DNA of 6,664 nucleotides from Bacteroidales bacterium (GTDB lineage Bacteria > Bacteroidota > Bacteroidia > Bacteroidales > PUMT01), in assembly GCA_007132365.1 (NCBI GenBank), contig SLOS01000102.1, positions 1 to 6,664 on the forward strand. The letters are read 5' to 3'. The notes beneath the pieces are model-generated. The model was not told the DNA's origin. It did no database searches and was given only the letters and a program-made list of their open reading frames with translations. The translations under genes were made by a program, and so were the position numbers. Positions 1-6,273 of this stretch are shown here, piece by piece; positions within the stretch are counted from its first letter, which is position 1, and each line of letters opens with the position of its first letter.

Positions 1-1504
1 GAAACGGTATATTTTACCTGCTCCTCCTGAAACAAGGTTCTATGCAGATCGTGAATCAATAGAAGCTGCCGGTCTTCATCCTGGCTTAAGGGAGCATAAC
101 CATTCCCCTGCACTTGTTGTAAGCGGCAATGGAGATCTTCTGTATATGGCATATACATCCTATGATGAATACGAGGCCGGGGTGGTATTGATAGGCAGCC
201 GTCTGAGATTTGGTGCAGAAGAGTGGGATATGCCCGATCTGCATACCGGTTTTGCGGGAGTGAATAACAGCACACCGCTTCTCTGGAATGAAAACGGCAG
301 GCTGTATTTGTTTTTTGGCAGTAGTGGGATAGACAATGCGTATCCTTTTCACTACAAGATATCTGATGACAACGGTGCAACATGGAGCGAGGTGATGTTC
401 CCGTATGTTAAGAACGAGGCGAAACTGGAAGACTGGAGAAGGCAACCGGTCAGTACGGTGGTCCGCGACCTGGAAGGGACCATGTATGTTCCTACCGATG
501 GTGACAATGGTGCCACTATTTTATGGGCCACAGATGATAACGGTCAGACATGGTATGACACTCACGGCCGGGCATACGGCCGTCACACTGTATATGCGAT
601 GCTGAAAGATGGTGGCATTCTGGGAGTCGGGGGCAAGTCTACAGATATAGATGGTTTTATGCCTAAATCGGTGTCATATGACAAAGGCAGGACATGGAGT
701 GTTAGCAAGACTCCTTTCCCTTCTCAGTATGGCCGTCACCGTCCTTCACTTGTGCGGTTAAAAAGCGGACGGCTGTTCATGACAGGGGATTTTCACAGCA
801 GATATGCGGATAAGCTTCCGGATGATGTTCCTGACTGGGGCTGCTATGTTGCCCTTTCGGATGATGAGGGCCAGACCTGGCACATTAAACAGTTATACGG
901 GGCAGGAAAACACAGATGGGAAGCCAAGCACCTGGGTGACAGTGCCCGTGTAACGGTGGGTTATTCTGTTGCCAGTCAGGGGAATGATGGACTTATCCAT
1001 ATTGCCACTTCCATAAACAGGCAGGCAATTCACTTTGCAATGAATGAAGCCTGGATCATGGACATGGATGCTGATGAGACCGATGTAAATGTGCTTTTGG
1101 CCAGCTCAGCATCAGCAATAAAAGATGTCAGTGAATACAGGGAATATTATCCGGGCGGACAGGTAAGGGTTAGCTGGAATGGTGGTGTTGCTGATGATGG
1201 GCGTTTTCTGCTCCATGGTACCGAAACCTGGTATTATGAATGTGGCCGGAAACAGCGGGAGGCAACATATGAGCTTGGTTACAAGACAGGCAGGGAAACA
1301 TTCTGGCTTGGGAATGGCAACAGGAAATGGCAGTGGGAATATGATAACGGAGGTCGTGATAAATGGACTCAATGGTGGCCAAACGGAAAGAAGAGATCAA
1401 TTTCCCACTGGTTGAATTTCAGGGCTGATGGATATGCAGTACGCTGGGACAGATCAGGAAATATTATCAGTGAGGTGTTATTTAAAGACGGTGAGATTCA
1501 ATGA
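1..1504 (+). CDS. Sialidase-like Asp-box propeller with C-terminal MORN_2 repeats (5' partial)
   Basis: The frame is open from base 2 to the TGA at 1502-1504 and runs off the left edge, so the true start and any N-terminal domain are missing; the ATG at 146 is internal, because the coding sequence matching the paralogue at 4639-6124 begins at the very first bases. The protein contains four Asp boxes (S/T-x-D-x-G-x-T-W): SDDNGATW, TDDNGQTW, SYDKGRTW and SDDEGQTW, the blade signature of sialidase/BNR beta-propellers. After the propeller, bases 1142-1501 encode about five aromatic- and glycine-rich repeats of the MORN_2 type (for example YYPGGQVRV, WWPNGKKRS). By analogy with the second copy the missing part probably carries an FGE/SUMF1-like domain. 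I cannot identify a full GH33 catalytic set in this propeller, so a glycan-binding or divergent hydrolase role is possible. Compared with the downstream copy it carries six extra residues near bases 901-950. Family assignment is firm, enzymatic function is not. Confidence 0.87.
   Translation, partial: KRYILPAPPETRFYADRESIEAAGLHPGLREHNHSPALVVSGNGDLLYMAYTSYDEYEAGVVLIGSRLRFGAEEWDMPDLHTGFAGVNNSTPLLWNENGRLYLFFGSSGIDNAYPFHYKISDDNGATWSEVMFPYVKNEAKLEDWRRQPVSTVVRDLEGTMYVPTDGDNGATILWATDDNGQTWYDTHGRAYGRHTVYAMLKDGGILGVGGKSTDIDGFMPKSVSYDKGRTWSVSKTPFPSQYGRHRPSLVRLKSGRLFMTGDFHSRYADKLPDDVPDWGCYVALSDDEGQTWHIKQLYGAGKHRWEAKHLGDSARVTVGYSVASQGNDGLIHIATSINRQAIHFAMNEAWIMDMDADETDVNVLLASSASAIKDVSEYREYYPGGQVRVSWNGGVADDGRFLLHGTETWYYECGRKQREATYELGYKTGRETFWLGNGNRKWQWEYDNGGRDKWTQWWPNGKKRSISHWLNFRADGYAVRWDRSGNIISEVLFKDGEIQ
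1..1504 (+). repeat. Long direct repeat, upstream copy
   Basis: The whole stretch aligns with 4639-6124 without a frameshift and with a single length difference of 18 bases. Perfect blocks of 45-53 bases occur, for example 986-1036, 1244-1296 and 1311-1355 (matching 5606-5656, 5864-5916 and 5931-5975). Similarity stops at the stop codon. The left limit is hidden by the window edge. Confidence 0.93.
1142..1501 (+). repeat. MORN_2-type protein repeats, copy 1 (coding)
   Basis: About five units of 20-28 residues with the pattern aromatic-aromatic-x-x-G-x-x-(K/R)...(Y/W)...G, closing the protein encoded at 1-1504. Units start at YYPGGQ, WYYECG, FWLGNG, WWPNGK and RWDRSG. MORN_2 (PF07661-like) repeats form beta-hairpin sheets and often mediate binding; the role here is unknown. 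Confidence 0.75.
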
Positions 1505-1598
1505 CAAATAATTGAGTTATCATATATGTTATGTCTTTCTATCCTTGGAAACAATATAAACTCATAATTCTTTTTTCAACAATTTTAAAGATTATCCT

Positions 1599-2279
1599 AT
1601 GAAGAAAACAGTCATGATTATTTCAGGGTTTTTACTTGCAGCATCAATTTTTGCTCAGACATCAGATTTGTTAAGCTGCCATTCAGTTTCGGAATATTCT
1701 GAAGGCAAAATAGCCGGTCATATATCCAATTATGATCATTCAGAACAAAGTAAAAATGAAAAATTTTCTTCCTATTCCGTTGGTGACTTTGCCCATGGGG
1801 GCATTGTCTTCTGGGTTGATGAAACAGGCAGGCATGGATTGGTTTGTGCCATTGAAGACCAGTCGGCCAGTATTATCTGGGCACGCCGGTTTATTGATAC
1901 TGAGGCTTTTGGTGATGGTATTTATTCCGGGAAAGAGAACACCGCTACAATCATATCAGCTCAGACAGCTGCCGGCGATACCGAGATTAAATTTGCAGCC
2001 CTTATTTGCGATGAGCTGACCATTACAGTAAATGGTATCACCTATGACGACTGGTACCTTCCTTCCAGAACCGAATTGAAGCTGATGTGGCAGAGCAGGG
2101 CAGCCATCAACAGAACAGCGACAGCGAATGGTGGCGCTGCCTTTGAAAATAGTGGTTTCTACTGGAGCTCCAATGAGTACACTGATAATCTCGCCTGGAT
2201 GCAGCCTTTCTACACCATCAACCAGCACTATTACTTTAAGAGCGATGTTGCCAGGGTGCGCGCTGTACGGACTTTTTAA
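1599..2279 (+). CDS. Secreted DUF1566 / Lcl C-terminal domain protein
   Basis: A 226-residue protein starting at an ATG with no Shine-Dalgarno sequence but an A/T-rich leader. Residues 1-20 (MKKTVMIISGFLLAASIFAQ) form a clear Sec signal peptide with likely cleavage after FA or FAQ. Residues 21-57 are a polar linker. Residues 59-226 show the landmarks of the DUF1566/Lcl-C family: VGDFAHGGIVFWVDETGRHG (61-80), a DQS...IIWA segment (87-95), ALICDEL (134-140), YDDWYLPSRTEL (149-160), FYWSSNEY (187-194), AW (199-200) and the terminal VRAVRTF (220-226). The family is found in secreted and surface proteins and is thought to bind glycans or other ligands; no catalytic residues are known to me. It lies 94 bases after the upstream propeller gene and 52 bases before the sialidase gene on the same strand, so an operon is plausible. 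The C-terminal part resembles the kind of fold that diversity-generating retroelements vary, but no such element is in view. Confidence 0.88.
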   Translation: MKKTVMIISGFLLAASIFAQTSDLLSCHSVSEYSEGKIAGHISNYDHSEQSKNEKFSSYSVGDFAHGGIVFWVDETGRHGLVCAIEDQSASIIWARRFIDTEAFGDGIYSGKENTATIISAQTAAGDTEIKFAALICDELTITVNGITYDDWYLPSRTELKLMWQSRAAINRTATANGGAAFENSGFYWSSNEYTDNLAWMQPFYTINQHYYFKSDVARVRAVRTF

Positions 2280-2331
2280 CCGGTCGGCAGTTGTTTTCAA
2301 CATTAATCAATTTAAAACCAAAAGTATTTTA

Positions 2332-3645
2332 ATGATGAACAGGAAATATTATTCTTTGACTTTGTGCACAGTTATCTGCATCTTTTATGCAGGTGTATAT
2401 AACATTTATGCAACCGCGATGGATCAGCCCGGCAATTCTGGTTGCTGCAGTTTGGATGCCGGTCCGGAAATAAAAGCCCCATGTGATAATCAGGGAAATG
2501 ATAAACCTGCAGGGGGATCATTTACCGGATTCAGGCAAGGCCCTGTTGAAGAGTTTCTGGGCGAGCCTTTTTTACTGATTGAAAAATTGTTTGATGGCAG
2601 GGGGGGAAGGAATATTATAACAGCTCAGGACGGAACTTTGCTTGCTTTCCACAGTAATTTCGTGGTAGAAAGCAAGGATGGAGGCCGGACCTGGAGTGAT
2701 GAACGCTTCATAGGTGAGGATGTCCGGGGATATAATGCAATTTTAAACGAAAAAAACGGAGAGATAATGCTGGTCCATACCGGGGGGTATATATGGAAAA
2801 GCCCTGATAATGGTATTACATGGAGCCGCGAATCAATAGAAATACTGCCCAACAGCATGATGCACGGAACTCCCGATGGTGTTCCCCTTGTCCTTTGGGC
2901 GATGCAACCGGGTGTTACACTTATGTTCGGGGAACACAAGGGCCGTCTTATCATGGCTTCCAGGATCTGGAGGGTAGCGGATAACCCGCGCATTTTCCCG
3001 TGGTGGTTATTTCAATACAGCAATTCACTTTACAGTGATGATAACGGCAAAACCTGGCAGTCAAGTTCTCCATTTCCTGAAATAGGGACAGGTGAAGGGG
3101 CGATTGCCGAGCTTTCGGATGGACGGTTGTTTTACTCCTCCCGAAAACATTACTTTGATAGAAGATATCCAGAACTTTTCAGTCATGATCTTCACTATGC
3201 GTTCAGTTATGACGGAGGGGAAAACTGGGAAGATCTGCGTGTGAGCCAGGATCTGCCGGATGGCCCGCGTCATCGCAGTGAGGAACCCGTGGGTATGAAT
3301 TTTAACGGGCATTTTGGCCTTCTGGGCGGACTGCTGAGGCTGCCGGTAGAGGGCCATGACATTCTCCTGTACAGTAACGTTGATACACCCTGTCATAACC
3401 GGAAAAAGCTCACAGTCTGGGCAAGCTTTGACGGGGGCGAAACCTGGCCTCTGAAGCGACTGGTTTATGATGGTCCGGCCGCCTATTCATCTCTTGGAGC
3501 CGGGAGGACCGGCACTGCATCTGAAGGAATGATCTACCTGATGTTTGAGGGAGGTGAAAAGGGGCCGCATTCGGAGGTTAACCTTGCAGTTTTCAATTTA
3601 AGATGGTTATTGGGGGATCATAATATAAATGATTTCCTTAAATGA
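2332..3645 (+). CDS. Secreted sialidase family protein (GH33-like exo-alpha-sialidase)
   Basis: The start is taken at the ATG at 2332 (or 2335), which gives 437 residues and puts a signal peptide at the N-terminus (positive NRK, hydrophobic 8-26, ATA cleavage site near 29). The frame is open further upstream to 2128, but that part overlaps the DUF1566 gene and has no signal. A Cys-containing low-complexity linker (30-75) precedes the propeller. Five Asp boxes are visible: SKDGGRTW (114-121), SPDNGITW (157-164), SDDNGKTW (235-242), SYDGGENW (292-299) and SFDGGETW (365-372). Residues matching the GH33 active site by position and context are Arg93 in GGRNII, Glu255/Glu260 and Arg271 in GEGAIAELSDGRLFYSSR, Arg357 before KKLTVWASF, Tyr385 in AAYSSL (candidate nucleophile) and Glu406 in YLMFEGG. 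I infer hydrolysis of terminal sialic acid or a related acidic sugar from glycans in the periplasm or outside the cell. The acid/base Asp was not located. It is the only one of the three propeller proteins here with a convincing catalytic set. Confidence 0.88.
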   Translation: MMNRKYYSLTLCTVICIFYAGVYNIYATAMDQPGNSGCCSLDAGPEIKAPCDNQGNDKPAGGSFTGFRQGPVEEFLGEPFLLIEKLFDGRGGRNIITAQDGTLLAFHSNFVVESKDGGRTWSDERFIGEDVRGYNAILNEKNGEIMLVHTGGYIWKSPDNGITWSRESIEILPNSMMHGTPDGVPLVLWAMQPGVTLMFGEHKGRLIMASRIWRVADNPRIFPWWLFQYSNSLYSDDNGKTWQSSSPFPEIGTGEGAIAELSDGRLFYSSRKHYFDRRYPELFSHDLHYAFSYDGGENWEDLRVSQDLPDGPRHRSEEPVGMNFNGHFGLLGGLLRLPVEGHDILLYSNVDTPCHNRKKLTVWASFDGGETWPLKRLVYDGPAAYSSLGAGRTGTASEGMIYLMFEGGEKGPHSEVNLAVFNLRWLLGDHNINDFLK

Positions 3646-3658
3646 TGATTATCCCTTT

Positions 3659-3682
3659 CAATCAATCAATCAATCAATCAAT
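3659..3682 (+). repeat. Tetranucleotide microsatellite (CAAT)6
   Basis: Six perfect tandem copies of CAAT lie 14 bases after the stop codon of the sialidase gene and end inside an ATG (3681-3683). An ATG at 3642 overlaps the sialidase stop (ATGA) and reads through the repeat in the same frame as the ATGs at 3681 and 3687, ending at TAA 3741-3743. CAAT tracts are the classic phase-variation repeats of Haemophilus lic genes (established knowledge); a similar role here is only a hypothesis, because with 5, 6 or 7 repeats the ATG at 3642 runs into a stop at 3718, 3741 or 3698 respectively before joining the FGE frame. Confidence 0.95.
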
Positions 3683-3712
3683 GTATATGGATGGTTATAA
3701 AACCAAAATATT

Positions 3713-4246
3713 TTGGATAATAGGATTAAAAGATCAAGGTTAAAAGTCTTAATGGTGCTGATTCCTGCAAATGTGCTAATAGTCAGTTTTTCTGCACTGT
3801 CTTTCGGATCAACAGGCATGTTTGGGCAAGTTTCAGATTCTCCTGATGCAGGAACCAGCAGTGAAAAAATTGAATCAGTCTTACCGGTTGAATATTCCCT
3901 GATAAATTCTGCAGGCATAAGCCTTATCAGGATTGATCCCGGGAGTTTCATAATGGGAAATGATAATGAAGGAAACTGGGATGAAAGCCCGTCAAGGAAG
4001 GTTTTTATAAGTCAGCCTTTTTATATAAGCAGGGACCTGGTGACTGCAGATCAGTTCAGGCAGTTCAGGTCAGAAGCCGGCTGTAATGAAGATCACCTTC
4101 CTTATATAACCGGCATAAGCTGGTATGATGCGGTTGAGTTCTGCAAATGGTTGACTGAGAAGGAAGGAGTTGTATACCGGTTACCGACTGAAGCCGAATG
4201 GGAGTATGTAGCCAGGCAGTTTTCCGGAAGCACGGGGGGAAAATAG
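3713..4246 (+). CDS. FGE/SUMF1-like domain, N-terminal half; ends at an in-frame TAG (disrupted gene, 5' fragment)
   Basis: The frame is open from 3701; TTG at 3713 gives a basic n-region (NRIKRSRLK) before a hydrophobic stretch (about 12-30), a good signal peptide. ATG 3752 would start inside the hydrophobic core, so the start is uncertain, and a one-base slip in the T4 run at 3711-3714 would link it to ATG 3681. Residues 70-177 (TTG numbering) carry FGE-sulfatase landmarks: LIRIDPGSFIMGN (71-83), QPFYISRDLVTADQFRQF (101-118), ISWYDAVEFCKWL (135-147) and YRLPTEAEWEYVAR (155-168). Translation then stops at TAG 4244-4246. The same frame resumes at once and supplies the missing half of the domain (LEWCHDWYG, RVVRGG, IGFRVV), so this is one gene split by a stop, not an independent short protein. 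Alone, the fragment is unlikely to fold. An uninterrupted product would be about 803 codons. Confidence 0.75.
   Translation: MDNRIKRSRLKVLMVLIPANVLIVSFSALSFGSTGMFGQVSDSPDAGTSSEKIESVLPVEYSLINSAGISLIRIDPGSFIMGNDNEGNWDESPSRKVFISQPFYISRDLVTADQFRQFRSEAGCNEDHLPYITGISWYDAVEFCKWLTEKEGVVYRLPTEAEWEYVARQFSGSTGGK
4244..4246 (+). other. In-frame TAG stop interrupting the FGE-propeller-MORN gene
   Basis: Reading ...GGA AAA TAG AAC AGT GTT..., the TAG lies in the same frame as the FGE motifs on both sides. The flanking context GGGGGGAAAA (4235-4243 area) contains homopolymers, so an assembly or sequencing indel pair is possible, but a single substitution (for example CAG or AAG to TAG) is the simplest explanation because the frame is kept. 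Suppression or recoding cannot be excluded from sequence alone. Confidence 0.85.
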
Positions 4247-4261
4247 AACAGTGTTGCGATT

Positions 4262-6124
4262 TTGTCTGGTGAAAGGCTTGAGTGGTGTCATGACTGGTAT
4301 GGAGCATATCCTGAGGAAGATTCTGTTGACCCTTCAGGCCCCCGGAGCGGTCATTCAAGGGTTGTCCGTGGCGGTCCGCTCGACAGGGAATCCAGGTACT
4401 GGATCCGGGAAGATTTTATAACACCTTCAAACCGGTCGTCAATGGCACCCGGATTCGGGCATTATGCTTATGATAAGTATAACTCATTCGGAAAGCATAA
4501 TATAGGTTTTCGTGTTGTTCAGGCCCCGTTTCCGCAATCCGTATCCTATGACAATGAGCCCCATTATCCGATGCTTGGAATAAAACAGACCAACAGGCAT
4601 CTGGATGCAGGTCCTGACTCCGAAAAGCCCTATTTCAGGAAACGGTATATTTTACCTGGCCCACCTGAGACAAGGGGTTATGCAGATCGTGAATCAATAG
4701 ATGCTGCCGGTCTGCATCCTGCCTTCAGGGAGCATAACCATTCCCCTTCACTTGTTGTATGTGACAATGGAGATATTTTGTATTTGGTATATACTTCTTA
4801 CCTGGAGTATGAGGCCGGGGTGTTATTGATAGGCAGCCGTCTGAGATTTGGTGCGGAAGAGTGGGATATGCCTGATCTGCATACCGGTTTTGCGGGAGTG
4901 AATAATAAAACACCCCTTCTCTGGAATGAGAATGGCAGGCTGTATCTGTTCTTTGGCAGTCCCGGAATAGACAATGCATATCCTTTTCATTACAAGGTAT
5001 CTGACGACAACGGCGCAACATGGAGCGAGGTGATGTTTCCATATTTTAAAAACGAGGCGAAACTGGTTGACTGGAGAAGGCAGCCAATCAGTACGGTAGT
5101 CCGCGACCTTGAAGGAACCCTGTATGTTCCTGTCGATGGCGATGGGGGTGCTTCTATTTTATGGGCTACAGATGATAACGGCCAGACATGGTATGATACT
5201 CAGGGCAGGGCATACGGCCGTCATACTGTATATGCCCTGATGAAAGATGGTGGTATTCTGGGGATCGGGGGTAAATCTACCGATATAGATGGCTTTATGC
5301 CTAAATCGGTGTCATATGACAAAGGCCGGACATGGAGTGTGAGCAGGACTCCTTTCCCGCCCCAGGGTAACCGTCAGCGTCCTTCACTTGTGCGGTTAAA
5401 AAGCGGACGGCTGTTCATGACAGGAGATTTTCACAGCAGATATTCGGATAAGCATCCGGATGGTGTTCCTGACTGGGGCTGCTACGTTGCCCTGTCTGAT
5501 GACGATGGTCATACATGGCATATTAAACAGTTATATGGTGCAGATAACCCCAGAGATGATACTGTTCATGTAACGGTTGGTTATTCTGTAGCCCGCCAGG
5601 GGAAAGATGGACTTATCCATATTGCCACTTCCATAAACAGGCAGGCAATTCACTTTTCGATGAATGAAGCCTGGATCATGGACATGGATGCTGATGAAAC
5701 CGATGATACTGTCCTGATGGCCAGCTCAGCATCAGCAGTAACAGAAGTCAGCGAATACAAGGAGTATTATCCTGGCGGACAGGTAAGGATTCGCTGGGAG
5801 GGTGGTGTTGCTGATGATGGGCGTTTTCTGCTTCATGGCACCGAAACCTGGTATTATGAATGCGGCCGGAAACAGCGGGAGGCAACATATGAGCTTGGTT
5901 ACAAGACAGGCAGGGAGACATTCTGGCTCAGGAATGGCAACAGGAAATGGCAGTGGGAATATGATAACGGAGGTCTTGATAAATGGACACAATGGTGGCC
6001 AAACGGACAGAGGAGATCAATGTCCCACTGGTTGAATTTCAAGGCTGATGGATATGCAGTGCGTTGGGACAGATCCGGAAATATTATCAGCGAGGTTTTC
6101 TTTAAGGATGGTGTTATTCAATAG
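4262..6124 (+). CDS. FGE-like C-terminal half + sialidase-like propeller + MORN_2 repeats (disrupted gene, 3' fragment)
   Basis: This continues the reading frame after the TAG; the frame is open from 4247 and the TTG at 4262 is probably an internal Leu codon, not a start, as there is no signal peptide. Counting from 4262: residues 1-88 complete the FGE/SUMF1-like domain (LEWCHDWYGAYP, RVVRGGPLD 33-41, KHNIGFRVVQAP 78-89). The Cys pair of true formylglycine-generating enzymes, expected just after the RGG motif, is absent (GGPLDRESRYW), so sulfatase activation is unlikely. Residues about 120-495 are a sialidase-like propeller with Asp boxes at 247-254, 303-310, 351-358 and 412-419. Residues 501-620 hold five MORN_2-type repeats beginning EYYPGGQ, WYYECGR, FWLRNGN, WWPNGQR and RWDRSGN. 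Residues 126-620 align with the product of 1-1504 at roughly 87% identity. Without the 5' half the product would lack export. It may be a pseudogene, or the stop may be an error or a switch. Confidence 0.8.
   Translation: MSGERLEWCHDWYGAYPEEDSVDPSGPRSGHSRVVRGGPLDRESRYWIREDFITPSNRSSMAPGFGHYAYDKYNSFGKHNIGFRVVQAPFPQSVSYDNEPHYPMLGIKQTNRHLDAGPDSEKPYFRKRYILPGPPETRGYADRESIDAAGLHPAFREHNHSPSLVVCDNGDILYLVYTSYLEYEAGVLLIGSRLRFGAEEWDMPDLHTGFAGVNNKTPLLWNENGRLYLFFGSPGIDNAYPFHYKVSDDNGATWSEVMFPYFKNEAKLVDWRRQPISTVVRDLEGTLYVPVDGDGGASILWATDDNGQTWYDTQGRAYGRHTVYALMKDGGILGIGGKSTDIDGFMPKSVSYDKGRTWSVSRTPFPPQGNRQRPSLVRLKSGRLFMTGDFHSRYSDKHPDGVPDWGCYVALSDDDGHTWHIKQLYGADNPRDDTVHVTVGYSVARQGKDGLIHIATSINRQAIHFSMNEAWIMDMDADETDDTVLMASSASAVTEVSEYKEYYPGGQVRIRWEGGVADDGRFLLHGTETWYYECGRKQREATYELGYKTGRETFWLRNGNRKWQWEYDNGGLDKWTQWWPNGQRRSMSHWLNFKADGYAVRWDRSGNIISEVFFKDGVIQ
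4639..6124 (+). repeat. Long direct repeat, downstream copy
   Basis: Second copy of the repeat described for 1-1504, same orientation, about 4.6 kb apart. The intervening DNA carries the DUF1566 gene, the sialidase gene and the first part of the interrupted gene. Recombination between the copies would delete all of these and yield one hybrid propeller-MORN gene. Confidence 0.93.
5762..6121 (+). repeat. MORN_2-type protein repeats, copy 2 (coding)
   Basis: Same five-unit array as at 1142-1501, in the same order and length. Substitutions such as G/R after FWL, R/L in NGGxDKW and KK/QR in PNG(x)RS leave the aromatic and glycine framework untouched, which indicates the array has been under selection in both copies. 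Confidence 0.75.
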
Positions 6125-6273
6125 CAGAGAATTTTGCTAAGATCTTATATTTCAGGAGTATGACTTTTCAGAGGATTATCACCTGAAGCACGGATTTAAT
6201 AATTTTCATTACATGAGGATGGTTGCAACATAATTGTTCCGGGGTAACAAGAATTAACACAATAATAAAAATT

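Noticed and set aside
86..445. Antisense open frame of 119 codons inside the first propeller gene
   Set aside because: It lies opposite a well-supported coding frame with domain motifs, has no signal or recognisable family, and is a shadow of it.
1112..1372. Antisense open frame of 86 codons, conserved in the second copy at 5732-5992
   Set aside because: Its conservation is fully explained by conservation of the MORN-repeat coding sequence on the + strand; low-complexity, proline/isoleucine-rich product.
2128..2331. Upstream extension of the sialidase frame into the DUF1566 gene
   Set aside because: The extension overlaps a real gene in another frame and would bury the signal peptide that starts at 2332.
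6151..6187. Weak inverted repeat (TTCAGG ... CCTGAA, with a second TTCAG ... CTGAA) after the last propeller gene
   Set aside because: The stems are only 5-6 pairs with long loops and no T-run follows, so it is not a convincing terminator.
6125..6273. Possible Bacteroidota-type promoter (TATATTTC resembling TAnnTTTG)
   Set aside because: No TTG element at the expected spacing upstream, so the match is within chance for A/T-rich DNA.
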